DNA of 64,000 bases from contig CAYZMM010000034.1 of the NCBI GenBank assembly GCA_964479535.1, forward strand, positions 1 to 64,000, read 5' to 3'. The stretch comes from S015-6 sp964479535 (GTDB lineage Bacteria > Desulfobacterota > DSWW01). Each line of letters opens with the position of its first letter. The stretch's first letter is position 1. Shown in pieces: positions 29,110-38,014 of the stretch. The position numbers and the translations under genes are program-made. The notes below the pieces were generated by a model. It ran no database searches. It was given only the letters and a program-made list of their open reading frames with translations, and was not told where the DNA came from.

Positions 29110-29682
29110 ATGGCCGAGACTTCGAAACTGGTCACCCGGGCCGGGCCCGTGACCTGGGAAGGGCTCAAGGAGGAGCTCGTCACCCTGCCCAAGGAAACGC
29201 TGGCCGAGATGGTCAACCTCTGGCTGAAGACCTACTGGACCCTCCAGAACTACTGGATGGTCTTCACCGAGCAGGAGTTCGGCTTCGAAAACGCGGCCAA
29301 GATGGACGCCATGGTCTGGGAGAAGGTCGCGCCCGCCCAGGCGTACCGGACGGTCAAGGTGCTGGGCCTCGGGGACGACATGCAGGCCCTCGCCTCGCTA
29401 CTGAAATTCACGGCCCCCCAGTGGGTCAGCGCCGGGTTCGATTGGGCGTTCACCGAGGTGAGCGACGCCCGCCTGAAGATGGTCATTCACAACTGCCCCA
29501 TGGGCACCTTCCGCAAGGCCCAGAACCTGGAGCTCCTGCCCTGCAAGAACCTCGCGCCGCCCCTCTACATCGGGCTGGCAAAGATCATCAACGAGAGGAT
29601 CGAGGCGAAGTGCCTCCACGCCCACCCGGACCCGCCGAAGGAGGGTGTCATGTGCGAGTGGGAGTTCCTGCTCCAAGGATGA
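29110..29682 (+). CDS. DUF6125-like protein, copy 2
   Basis: 190 residues. It shares with copy 1 (25761-26273) an LWLKTYWTLQNYWMVF-type N-terminal helix, an F-A-P-Q-W central tract, the NCPMGTFRKAQNLELLPC segment (compare DCPYLMAMEKMGRERLTC) and the end EGVMCEWEFLLQ (compare DEVCCRWAFVLE). The paired Cys positions suggest a conserved site. Function unknown. It ends the operon before a short truncated frame and a convergent membrane gene. Confidence 0.7.
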   Translation: MAETSKLVTRAGPVTWEGLKEELVTLPKETLAEMVNLWLKTYWTLQNYWMVFTEQEFGFENAAKMDAMVWEKVAPAQAYRTVKVLGLGDDMQALASLLKFTAPQWVSAGFDWAFTEVSDARLKMVIHNCPMGTFRKAQNLELLPCKNLAPPLYIGLAKIINERIEAKCLHAHPDPPKEGVMCEWEFLLQG

Positions 29683-29707
29683 ATGCAGCCTCCGGGGAGG
29701 CACCGCC

Positions 29708-29767
29708 ATGACAGAGAGCCAGAAGGTGCACATCGTGGGGGCCCGGCCGGCCCTCATATCCACTTGA
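29708..29767 (+). pseudogene. Truncated frame with its own ribosome binding site (19 residues)
   Basis: GGGGAGG at good spacing precedes an ATG. The short product starts M-T-E-S-Q-K-V-H-I-V-G-A-R-P-A and stops after 19 residues, overlapping the 3' end of the convergent membrane gene. VHIVGAxPA resembles the first strand of an FAD/NAD-binding Rossmann fold, so this may be the leftover 5' end of an oxidoreductase gene. The evidence is thin. Confidence 0.3.
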
Positions 29768-30386
29768 GGATGGCGCCGAACAGGACCAGACAGGCCGCAT
29801 CGAACCCGAGGATCAAGCCCACGGTGATCGCCTTCCTCTTAACCGTCTCCATGTCGTGGACCCAGAAGCAGACGAGGAAGAAGGGCATGTAGCCGATGAG
29901 GAAGATCAGCCACGGGGCCTGGATCGCCCACCATGAATACTCCCACGTCAGGGCGCCCGCGGCGTTGAGAAAGATCTCGATGATGACCGCCAGGATGGAA
30001 TAGCCGACCGCGTAGACGAGCCGATTGGGGAGCCCCAGGATCTTCGCGTGCCTCTCTTCCGGCAGCGTGTGGGCGGCCACGATGCCCAGGATGAAGAACA
30101 TCATGCAAATCTCGATATTGAGCCCGATCAGAAGCAGAAAGGCCGTGTCGGCCGGCGCCCCCCAGACCGGGGCGTACTGCGTGAAGTGAAAGACCAGGGC
30201 GTTCCAGATCTCGTTGAACCAGTCCATGCCCCAGAGGGCGAGCCCGCCGAAGACCAGGTTCCAGTTCTTCTTCCCGATCTCCACGTTGTAGACATAGATC
30301 ACCAGGACGAGCAGGGGGACAACGTACCACTCGAACTGGGAGGGGTCCCGCAGAATCGACAGGGCTTTCGATGCAGATTCCGTCAT
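29754..30386 (-). CDS. Multi-span membrane protein, paralogue A
   Basis: 210 residues with about six or seven hydrophobic helices. It is clearly related to the protein encoded at 40032-40661: both share an ALSILR start, FxWYVV, EIxKKNW, an E-I-x-N-A-L-x-x-H-F segment with a charged pair inside the membrane, a T-A-F-L segment before IEIxxMF, NRL, EIFL and a terminal L-x-W-I. I do not recognise a named family. Conserved Glu and His residues within helices hint at an enzyme or ion-coupled function. Convergent with the DUF6125 operon. Confidence 0.8.
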   Translation of the reverse strand: MTESASKALSILRDPSQFEWYVVPLLVLVIYVYNVEIGKKNWNLVFGGLALWGMDWFNEIWNALVFHFTQYAPVWGAPADTAFLLLIGLNIEICMMFFILGIVAAHTLPEERHAKILGLPNRLVYAVGYSILAVIIEIFLNAAGALTWEYSWWAIQAPWLIFLIGYMPFFLVCFWVHDMETVKRKAITVGLILGFDAACLVLFGAILKWI

Positions 30387-30427
30387 GTCGCCACCTCCTT
30401 CCGAAAAAGGTGAACCGTCGTCAACGG

Positions 30428-32737
30428 CTAGGCTCCCATGACCTTGTGGAGCACGTCTCCCAGGTCTTTGACCCGATAAGGCTTGATGATCACTTCACAG
30501 AAGCCGTACGCCTGATATTCCGCCATGACGGGATCGTTCGAGTAGCCGCTGGAAGCGATGACCTTCGCGTCCGGATCGATGCGCAGGAGATCCCGGACCG
30601 TCTCCCTCCCCCCCATGCCGCCGGGAATCGTCAGGTCCAGGAGGACCACGTCGAACCGACGCCCTTCCTTCATCGCTTCTGCATAGAGCCTGCTTCCCTC
30701 TGCTCCGTCCGAAGCGAGCGTCGCCTCGTAGCCCAGACGCCGCAGCGCCTCGCCAGCCACCCTGCGAATCAGATCCTCGTCATCGACCAGCAGCACCCTG
30801 CCCCTTCCGGCTCGAACCCCCGCTTCTGTTGGACTCTCAGAGCACGCCCTTTCCTCCGAAGCGGGCAGATAGACGTCTACGGTCGTCCCCTTGTCCACCG
30901 CGGAATCCACGTGAATGTGCCCTTCGTGATTCCTCACGATGGTAAACGAAGAGGTCAGGCCGAGGCCGCTGCCCTTCTGCTTTGTGGTGAAGAAGGGATC
31001 GAAGATGCTGTTCAGGTGTCTCTCGGGTATCCCGATTCCCCGGTCACGCACGAAGACCTGCACATACCTGCCGGGCTTCAGGGGAAGGGCGGCGAGATCG
31101 CCCCGGGGCACGTTCCGGGCGCCCACCTCGATGCTGCCTCCCTCCGGCATGGCCTGCACGGCGTTGATGACCAGATTGTGGAGCACCTGGCCGATCTGCC
31201 CCTCGTCCGCTTCCACCTGCCAGAGATCCCTGGGAACGGACAATGTGTACTTCACATTCGACCCGCTCAGGGCGAATTCCGTGTTTTCCCGAAGAACCTT
31301 CGACAGGGAGATCGTCTTGCGAATCGGCGCCCCCCCTTTGGCAAAGGCGAGCAACTGCTGCGTCAGGTTCCTCGCCCGCCAAGAGGCCTTTTCCGCATCC
31401 GCCATCATCTGGGCGATGTCCTCCTGCAGGTCGCCGTACAGCCTCGCCATCGAGATGTTCGTGGAGATCGCCGTCAGGATGTTGTTGAAGTCATGGGCGA
31501 TGCCGCCGGCCAGCACGCCGAGGGACTCGAGCTTCTGGGTCTTCAGAAGCTCCTCCTCCATCAGCTTGCGCCGCGTCACGTCGACAAGGGTCCCGATAAG
31601 GGCGCGGCTTCCCCTGTACTGGACCCCGGCCTGCAGCACCTCGCAGTCGATGGGGCTTCCGTCCCTCCTGACCGCCCGAAAGCCGAAAACCGGGGTCTCT
31701 TCCGCCGCAGCCTGGAGGCTCTGTCGAGCGTAGGCATTCGCCGCATCGCGGTCTTCCGGTCGTATGAGATCGATCGGCCCCATCCTGCCCACCATCTCCG
31801 TCACGTCGTAGCCGAACATGCGTCCGAGGGCAGGGTTCACGTACCGGAACAGACCGTCGCGGTAGATGAAGATTCCGACGAGGGAGGCCTCGGCAAGGGT
31901 GCGAAACTGCTCCTCGCTGTCGCGCAATTCCTTGTCCATCCGCTTGCGATCCGTGATATCGCGAACCAGAGCGTGGATGACAGGGACGCCATCGATCTGG
32001 ATGAGCTGGGCCAGAACCTCAACGGGCACCTCTCTTCCGTCGGAGCGGACCACGTCCGCTTCGAGGGTTACGGTCCGCTCCTCTTCTTGAAACAGGCTTT
32101 CATACGCCCGGTCCGCCCTTTCCGTCCAGCGGGGCGGGAAAAAGTCGCGGTAGTTCAGACCGACGATCTCCTCCCGGGCCTTCAAGAGAAGCTCCGATGC
32201 CGTCGGATTCGCATCGAGGATGTTCCCGGTTTCCGGATCCCCTAGGAAGATCGCATCGAGGGACCCTTCGAAGATGGCGCGGAAACGCTCTTCGCTCGCC
32301 AGCAGGGCCCGAAGGACCTGGACGTTCTCCGTATTGTCCACTGCGTAGACCGCCACGGCGATGACCTTGCCCTCACGGTCCAGGAGCGGGTAGGCGCTGG
32401 CTTCGTAGAATCTCCCCGAACGCTCATCCCGAAAACGAGCCGGCTTGCCGGTACGGACCACCTCCTCACCCCACACCCTCCTGTAGGATGCCACGTCGGG
32501 GGGGAAGTAGTCCGTGACCATCGTGCCGATGACCTCGGAGCCGGGTTTTCCCAGCCTCCGAGCCGCGACCTCGTTGATCGTCAGAATCCGGCCTTCCGGA
32601 TCCAGGAGCATGGCGGATTCGCCCATCGCGTTCAGCTGCGCCTGAAGGAGATCGGCCCTGGCCAGGTGCTCTTCGCACTGCCGCTCCAGGTCCTCGACCC
32701 TCCTCTCGAGATCCTCATGGGCCGGTTTCTTCGTCAT
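30428..32737 (-). CDS. Hybrid sensor histidine kinase with PAS domains and a C-terminal receiver
   Basis: 769 residues with no obvious transmembrane segments. Three PAS-type domains occupy roughly 25-145, 145-265 and 270-390. Next come a HisKA domain (phospho-acceptor in GGIAHDFNN), a HATPase domain with a KGSGLGLTSS glycine box, and a receiver domain near 645-765 with VLLVDDED, phospho-acceptor in VLLDLTIPG and IIKPY. It begins with a coiled coil. This is the pattern of a cytosolic phosphorelay kinase. No response regulator with an output domain is adjacent. 40 bases separate it from the membrane gene. Confidence 0.95.
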   Translation of the reverse strand: MTKKPAHEDLERRVEDLERQCEEHLARADLLQAQLNAMGESAMLLDPEGRILTINEVAARRLGKPGSEVIGTMVTDYFPPDVASYRRVWGEEVVRTGKPARFRDERSGRFYEASAYPLLDREGKVIAVAVYAVDNTENVQVLRALLASEERFRAIFEGSLDAIFLGDPETGNILDANPTASELLLKAREEIVGLNYRDFFPPRWTERADRAYESLFQEEERTVTLEADVVRSDGREVPVEVLAQLIQIDGVPVIHALVRDITDRKRMDKELRDSEEQFRTLAEASLVGIFIYRDGLFRYVNPALGRMFGYDVTEMVGRMGPIDLIRPEDRDAANAYARQSLQAAAEETPVFGFRAVRRDGSPIDCEVLQAGVQYRGSRALIGTLVDVTRRKLMEEELLKTQKLESLGVLAGGIAHDFNNILTAISTNISMARLYGDLQEDIAQMMADAEKASWRARNLTQQLLAFAKGGAPIRKTISLSKVLRENTEFALSGSNVKYTLSVPRDLWQVEADEGQIGQVLHNLVINAVQAMPEGGSIEVGARNVPRGDLAALPLKPGRYVQVFVRDRGIGIPERHLNSIFDPFFTTKQKGSGLGLTSSFTIVRNHEGHIHVDSAVDKGTTVDVYLPASEERACSESPTEAGVRAGRGRVLLVDDEDLIRRVAGEALRRLGYEATLASDGAEGSRLYAEAMKEGRRFDVVLLDLTIPGGMGGRETVRDLLRIDPDAKVIASSGYSNDPVMAEYQAYGFCEVIIKPYRVKDLGDVLHKVMGA

Positions 32738-32762
32738 TCGAATGCCTTCCGACGGCCCCGCG

Positions 32763-33710
32763 TCAGGACGTACGCGAACGCTGCGTGTCGAACAGGATTC
32801 GTTCGAGTTCTCGGTGGGTGAAGTAGGGATCGTCGTTCCTCAAGTAGGGGAGAAGAATTCTCTTCTGCCGGAGCAGGTCACGGGAGATGTCCGCCTCGAT
32901 CTCGTCCGGCTCGTGCAGGGTCGCCTTCGCAATCTGCTTCCCGAAGGGGTTGACGATCTCGCTGCCGCCCCAGAAGTTGTATGTGGTCCTCACAGGATCC
33001 GGCTCATCCTCCCTTCTCTTTCCCCTTCTCTTTCTCTTGCCGGTAATCAGGCCTTCCGGCACGGAGACCATCAACTCGAGGGTTTCCTTGCCCACCCGGT
33101 TGGCACACACATTGTAGATACCGAAGATACGGGCGTAGAAGGTGTTGATGATGCCCCAGCTCTCGATGTTGCTGAATTCGGTGCCCATGGACCCCTGAGA
33201 GGAGTTGAAGACCGTCACAAAGACCTCCGCCTTCTGGGAAATGCCCAGGTAAGGCAGGGAAGGATGCCACAGATCGTTGCAGATGAACACGGCAATCGTC
33301 ATGTCGTGATACTTGAAGACGGGAATCTGCTTGCCGGGAGAAAAGTACTTCCGCTCCTCGAACACGCCGTAGTTCGGCAGGTTCAGTTTGCGGTAGGCGT
33401 AGAGGATTTCCCCGTCCACGGCCACCAGGGCGGAATTGTAGAAGTTCATCGACGGGGACTCTTCGACAAAGCCCACTACAGCCGCCGTCCCCCGCGTAGC
33501 CGCGGCCAACCGCTTGATCTCCTTCGAGTCCATTCTCAGGGCGACTTCGTGGTACCTCTGGCCCAGGAAATACCCGGTCAGGGCCAGCTCGGGAAACACG
33601 ATCAGGTCCGCCCCCCTTCCGCGGGCCTCCTGTATCTTCGCGATCACGGCTTCCAGGTTGGCCTGGAGATCGAACAGCACGGGGCTGGTCTGGCAGACGA
33701 TGGCTTTCAT
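32763..33710 (-). CDS. Carbon-nitrogen hydrolase (nitrilase superfamily)
   Basis: 315 residues. The Glu-Lys-Cys catalytic set is complete: Glu41 in FPELALTGY, Lys108 in YRKLNLPNYGVFEE, and Cys144 in VFICNDLWHPS. The YGVFEE context resembles amidases of the NAD-synthase-glutaminase and beta-ureidopropionase-like branches. A basic insertion (GKRKRRGKRR, near 225) is unusual. Cytosolic. It should cleave an amide or nitrile; the substrate is unknown. 25 bases separate it from the kinase gene on the same strand. Confidence 0.92.
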   Translation of the reverse strand: MKAIVCQTSPVLFDLQANLEAVIAKIQEARGRGADLIVFPELALTGYFLGQRYHEVALRMDSKEIKRLAAATRGTAAVVGFVEESPSMNFYNSALVAVDGEILYAYRKLNLPNYGVFEERKYFSPGKQIPVFKYHDMTIAVFICNDLWHPSLPYLGISQKAEVFVTVFNSSQGSMGTEFSNIESWGIINTFYARIFGIYNVCANRVGKETLELMVSVPEGLITGKRKRRGKRREDEPDPVRTTYNFWGGSEIVNPFGKQIAKATLHEPDEIEADISRDLLRQKRILLPYLRNDDPYFTHRELERILFDTQRSRTS

Positions 33711-33788
33711 GGGTCCCTCTCACGTTTGTATTCAGGTCGTTTTTGGATTATATCAACCCGAAGCGAGAAGACAATCCGGATCCGTGTC

Positions 33789-35180
33789 ATGTGCCGTCGA
33801 TGCAGGGCGATACAAATCGCCGTGATCCTCCTTGCCATGGGCCTGCTTGCCGGTACCCCGCAGGCAGAAGCCGCAGAGGTCCGTCCGCCCCCCAACATCG
33901 TCTTCATCCTCTCCGACAATCATCGATTCGATTTCATGGGGTGCGCCGGCCACCCCTTTGTACGTACCCCGAACCTGGACCGACTCGCCCGCGAGGGTGT
34001 CCGTTTCTCGAACGCCTTTGTCACGACGTCCCTCTGCAGTCCGAGCCGGGCAAGCTTCCTGACCGGACAAAGGGCCCGCACCCACGGTGTCCTGGACAAC
34101 CTGACGCCCTGGAAGGACGAGAACGTCACCTTTCTGGAACTCCTGGCGGAAGCCGGCTACGAAGCCGCATTCGTCGGAAAATGGCACATGCCGGGCAGCC
34201 TGCCAAGGCTTCGGGGCGTGGATCCCTTTGTGACGTTCACCTCCCGGAAGGGCCAGGGCCGCTACCTCGACTGCCCTCTGGTCGTGAACGGGATGAAAAC
34301 CCGCTCGAAGAAGCGATACCTTACCGAAGAGCTGACCGACTACGCCCTGGAGTTCATCTCGCGAGGGCGCAACGCCCCCTTCTGCCTCGTCCTGTCTCAC
34401 AAGGCGGTCCACCATCCGTGGCGGCCCCCCCGGGACCTCGCCCACGTGTACGCAGACCGGACGCCCCCCTTTCCACCCGAGTACCACCCTCTCGTCTTCT
34501 TGACGGGCGGCAACCTGTTCGAGGGGCTGATCGGCCGACCGGAGAGGCTTTACAGGGATTACGCCCGGGTGGTCACATCCCTGGACCGCCAGACCGGAAG
34601 GCTCCTCGAGAGGCTGGACCGGCGCGGAATCAGCGACCGGACCGTCGTGATCTTCACCAGCGACAACGGCTTCTTCTGGGGGGAACACCAACGGGGGGGA
34701 ACCGGCAGATGGCCCTACGAGGAGTCGATCCGCATCCCCTTCCTCGTGCGGGCCCCCGGGTTCGTGAACGAGACGGGCACGCAGGCGGACCCGATGATCC
34801 TGAACATCGACCTTGCGCCCAGCCTGCTCGAGATGGCCGGGATGCCGATCCCGGAGAAGATGGAGGGGGAGAGCTTCGTTCCGTACCTGCGATTCCCCTC
34901 CACGCCCGGCAGAGAGGCGTGGCTCTACGAGTACCGGGAGGACTTCCCCTTTCGGGTTCCCTCGCATCGGGCGGTGAGGACTCGGAAGTACGCCTACATC
35001 GAGTTCCAGGGCAGGCGGGGGCGCGAGCTGTACGATCTTGAAAACGATCCACGTCAGACCCGCAACCTGATCCACACGGAGGAGGGCAGGCGCGTCGCGA
35101 ACCGACTCCGCGTGAAACTGGAGAGCCTGAGAGGCGGAGCGGAGAACCCGGACCCTGAAGACAGAGCTGGATCGCGCTGA
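33789..35180 (+). CDS. Exported sulfatase (Cys-type)
   Basis: 463 residues from the ATG at 33789. The same frame stays open far upstream, antisense to the nitrilase gene, but homology begins here. A signal peptide covers about 1-26 (AVILLAMGLLAGTPQAEA). The N-terminal metal site is FILSDNHRFD. The sulfatase signature has Cys83 in LCSPSRASFLTGQ, which would become formylglycine. Later segments are VGKWHMPG, LSHKAVHHPW and FTSDNGFFWGEH. It hydrolyses a sulfate ester in the periplasm or at the cell surface. A Cys-type site needs a maturation enzyme, not present in this window. The next gene starts 16 bases later. Confidence 0.93.
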   Translation: MCRRCRAIQIAVILLAMGLLAGTPQAEAAEVRPPPNIVFILSDNHRFDFMGCAGHPFVRTPNLDRLAREGVRFSNAFVTTSLCSPSRASFLTGQRARTHGVLDNLTPWKDENVTFLELLAEAGYEAAFVGKWHMPGSLPRLRGVDPFVTFTSRKGQGRYLDCPLVVNGMKTRSKKRYLTEELTDYALEFISRGRNAPFCLVLSHKAVHHPWRPPRDLAHVYADRTPPFPPEYHPLVFLTGGNLFEGLIGRPERLYRDYARVVTSLDRQTGRLLERLDRRGISDRTVVIFTSDNGFFWGEHQRGGTGRWPYEESIRIPFLVRAPGFVNETGTQADPMILNIDLAPSLLEMAGMPIPEKMEGESFVPYLRFPSTPGREAWLYEYREDFPFRVPSHRAVRTRKYAYIEFQGRRGRELYDLENDPRQTRNLIHTEEGRRVANRLRVKLESLRGGAENPDPEDRAGSR

Positions 35181-35196
35181 AAAGGGGAGAAATCAC

Positions 35197-35760
35197 GTGC
35201 ACCCCTCCAGCACTCACGGTGTTGTAGACAGGTTTCTCATTCCCCTTTGCCTCGCCCTGGCGGTCATGGTCGTTTCACGGGCCTTGTACCTGAATGCCGA
35301 CCACATCGGGGGCCAGGCCCTGTACCGTGTCGTCGCGGTTCTTGCGGGAATGTTCCAGTTCGCAAGTGTCGTGTTCGTGGCGGCCTTCGTCTACCCGGTT
35401 GCCTATTTCCGGGGGGCCACCCCCGGGGAGCGGGTGACGGCCGCCTCCGCGAATCTCGCGGTCTGGGTCGTTCTCGACGCCCATGACCTCACCGAGGCGT
35501 TCCCCTGTGTCGAGGCGATCTACTACGGGGTGAACATCGGTTCCATCCTGTTTGCATGGAACCTCGCCCTGATCGGCCTTCTGGAACTTGGCTGCAGGTG
35601 GGCCTCAAAGAAAAAGGGCAGCAGCGTCAGCATCCTGACACCCCTGCCCTTCGTTCCGATCGTCCTCTTTGTCTTCGTCGCCCTGGGTCTATCCATACAA
35701 GGCGGTGCCGCCTACTTCAACATGCTCCTGGATGGCTATCTGCTCCTGTTCAGAAACTGA
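35197..35760 (+). CDS. Small multi-span membrane protein
   Basis: 187 residues with about five hydrophobic segments (near 14-30, 45-70, 85-100, 110-130, 150-185). GTG start with an AAAGGGGAG site, 16 bases after the sulfatase stop, so probably co-transcribed. A DAHDLTEAFPCVEAIYYG loop is rich in conserved-looking charges. No family recognised. Confidence 0.75.
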   Translation: MHPSSTHGVVDRFLIPLCLALAVMVVSRALYLNADHIGGQALYRVVAVLAGMFQFASVVFVAAFVYPVAYFRGATPGERVTAASANLAVWVVLDAHDLTEAFPCVEAIYYGVNIGSILFAWNLALIGLLELGCRWASKKKGSSVSILTPLPFVPIVLFVFVALGLSIQGGAAYFNMLLDGYLLLFRN

Positions 35761-35799
35761 CGGGAGGCGAATTCGGCCGGCCGATCGCCCGATTCCCGG

Positions 35800-36102
35800 T
35801 CATTCCTCCTCGACAACGCAGGTCTTGGTGTTATCGTCCCAAGCGGTGATCAAATCCGCATCCGCCGGGTTCCCGGTGACCGTATCACACGGGATGCCGT
35901 CCTCCCCCGCAGGTGCGCAACAGAGACAGGCAAAATCGTCTTCCCGGACCACCAGGCAAAGGTCCGGAACGGCATACTGTATGGACGCGCATGTGCTCGG
36001 TTCGGCCTCCTCGCAAGGATTGTCTCCGCAGCCGCCCAATCCGATGGCAAGACAAAGTCCGGTACAGACCAGCGACAAGAAACAGGGTCTCCACATCTTC
36101 AT
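35800..36102 (-). CDS. Small Cys-rich lipoprotein
   Basis: 100 residues from the ATG at 36102, six bases after an AGGAGG. A lipoprotein signal ends at L-G-G-C (Cys near 25). The mature part of about 75 residues holds eight more cysteines (including C-L-C-C), suggesting disulfides or metal binding outside the cytoplasm. The gene is convergent with the membrane protein gene. Family not recognised. Confidence 0.72.
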   Translation of the reverse strand: MKMWRPCFLSLVCTGLCLAIGLGGCGDNPCEEAEPSTCASIQYAVPDLCLVVREDDFACLCCAPAGEDGIPCDTVTGNPADADLITAWDDNTKTCVVEEE

Positions 36103-36280
36103 CTCCAACCTCCTGCTTTTGTTGAGGGTGCTTACGGCCGGGGAACCAATGCAAGATCTTCTAGCAAAGAGTGCTCCTGCATGTAAAGCGATTTCTTGCG
36201 TTCTACCACACTTCTGCGCCCTCGATCAAGTAAAACAATATTTTTTTGAAGGGGACGGGGCTTTTCCCATCACGGGAAGA

Positions 36281-37084
36281 TCACCGCTTCCCGAGGAAGT
36301 CGAGCAGGACCCGGTTCACCTCGTCCGGCTTCTCGATGAAGAAGCCGTGCCCGGCCCCCTCCACCTCGTAATGCTCGGCCCCTGCAATCCCCTCGGCCAG
36401 GAGCCTCGCGTTCACCGGGGGCATCATTCGGTCCTCGCTCCCCGTGATGGCCAGCACGGGGCACCGGATCTCGCCGAGGCGCCTCCGCACATTGAACACG
36501 CTCAGTGCGCCGATCTGGCCCGCGGCCCCTTCCGGCGCGGGCCAGTTCCGGATGGAAAACCGAATGAACTCCTGGAGCCGGTCCGGCTCTTCGCGCATGA
36601 ATCTCTCCGAAAACATGAGGGGCACCCAGTGGCGGACCGCCTCCTCCACCGGGACGGTGGGATCGGTCGCCCTGCCGAGGGCCGCCATGACCTCCCGGGT
36701 CGGCCGAACCGCACGGCTGCCGCCATGCGTGGTACATCCGAGCACGACCTTCCGCACACGGGCAGGGTGGTCCAGGGCAAGGATCTGAGAGATGAGGCCG
36801 CCCATGGAGACGCCGAAGACATGGGCTGCATCGATGCTCAAGGCGTCCAGCAGGCCCGTGATGTCGGCCGCCATGTCCGCGACCCGGAAGGGTCCGGCCG
36901 GAATCCGGGTTTCACCCACCCCCCGGTTGTCCGGCGTGATCACACGGAAGTGCCGCGCAAGGCCCCGCACTTGAAGGCCCCACGATTCCTTGACCATGGT
37001 GAAGCCGCCGATCAGAACCAGCGGATCGCCGGACCCCCGCACACGATAGGCAAGTTCCACGTCACCCACCCGCACGCGGGGCAT
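36281..37084 (-). CDS. Alpha/beta hydrolase (3-oxoadipate enol-lactonase-like)
   Basis: 267 residues from the ATG at 37084, which has a GGAGACAGGA site; a longer frame upstream is not supported. It has the oxyanion segment VLIGGFTMVKESW, PDNRGVGET, nucleophile Ser93 in GVSMGG, the acid in TGSEDRMMPP and the histidine in GAGHGFFIEKPDEVN. The sequence follows the PcaD or carboxylesterase pattern. Substrate unknown. It stands alone. Confidence 0.9.
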   Translation of the reverse strand: MPRVRVGDVELAYRVRGSGDPLVLIGGFTMVKESWGLQVRGLARHFRVITPDNRGVGETRIPAGPFRVADMAADITGLLDALSIDAAHVFGVSMGGLISQILALDHPARVRKVVLGCTTHGGSRAVRPTREVMAALGRATDPTVPVEEAVRHWVPLMFSERFMREEPDRLQEFIRFSIRNWPAPEGAAGQIGALSVFNVRRRLGEIRCPVLAITGSEDRMMPPVNARLLAEGIAGAEHYEVEGAGHGFFIEKPDEVNRVLLDFLGKR

Positions 37085-37237
37085 TTCCTGTCTCCTCGGT
37101 CCAGGCGGAACGGTTTCGCGTACCCCTGGGGAGGGCACCCACGATCTGCTGGTTGACAACCCATCCCATTTAAAACATCCTGAGGACTCGCATTATTCTG
37201 AATTTACAGACGAAACTCAAGTAATGACGGACCGGCG

Positions 37238-37831
37238 ATGGAAGCGGTCATCCCAGGCTCGCCCAGGAACGCCTCCGGACGAATCAGCTACCCGGCGGTC
37301 GTCATCCTCTGCCTCGTCGCCCTCGGCGTCGGGATCTCGGCGCTCCTCTATTACTCGCACCAGCGAACCTCGAGGCCGGCCGTCGGTTCGATGGAATCCT
37401 TCGGCGGACACCCGGACATCGAACAGGAACTGCTGGGAGGACTTGCAAAGAGAGAGAACCGGACCTTCTCGGACGAACAGGTCACCACCCTGAAAGAGGC
37501 GCTTTCCCTTCAGAAGGGCGAGCGGGTGGCCATCGAGTGCACGATGGGGGACCTCGAATCCTGCTACCTCGCACTGGAGATGAACCTGGTCTTCGAGGCC
37601 TCCGGGTGGATCGTGGAGGAGTTTCTTTTCGCGGTCCGGGCCACGCCGGGAAAGAAGGTGATCCTCCGCGTCAACCAACCCTCCGTCATGCCGAGGGCGG
37701 AGGAGATGTCCAGGCTTCTCCGGTCGGTCGGCCTCTCCGTGACCACACAGATCGACAGCGAACAAACACTCGACCTGAAGATCGTCGTCCCCTCGAAGAA
37801 GGCACAAACCGCCGGAGAATCCCCCGCCTAG
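37238..37831 (+). CDS. Membrane-anchored protein of unknown function
   Basis: 197 residues: one hydrophobic helix (about 18-41) and a soluble C-terminal domain with the phrase LQKGERVAIECTMGDLESCYLALEM-like in character, mixed alpha/beta, with two cysteines. The upstream ribosome binding site is weak. No family recognised. It is followed by a 183-base gap and then the zinc-ribbon PspC gene. Confidence 0.6.
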   Translation: MEAVIPGSPRNASGRISYPAVVILCLVALGVGISALLYYSHQRTSRPAVGSMESFGGHPDIEQELLGGLAKRENRTFSDEQVTTLKEALSLQKGERVAIECTMGDLESCYLALEMNLVFEASGWIVEEFLFAVRATPGKKVILRVNQPSVMPRAEEMSRLLRSVGLSVTTQIDSEQTLDLKIVVPSKKAQTAGESPA

Positions 37832-38014
37832 CAGGCAGATTGCACGAAGCATTCGGTATTCCCTCCTTCCATTCTTGATCCATCCCTTTCGCCCTTCCCC
37901 TTTTCCCTTTCGCCTTCTTTTCTTTTGCCTCGAACCAGATCCCCGGCCCGTGCGTACTACCCTTTGAAGAAGAGGATACGGATCGACCACCCGAAACGAA
38001 CTGAGGACACGAAC

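Noticed and set aside
32742..33788. Long upstream extension of the sulfatase reading frame
   Set aside because: It runs antisense through the nitrilase gene and lacks homology to sulfatases. The signal peptide and ATG at 33789 mark the true start.
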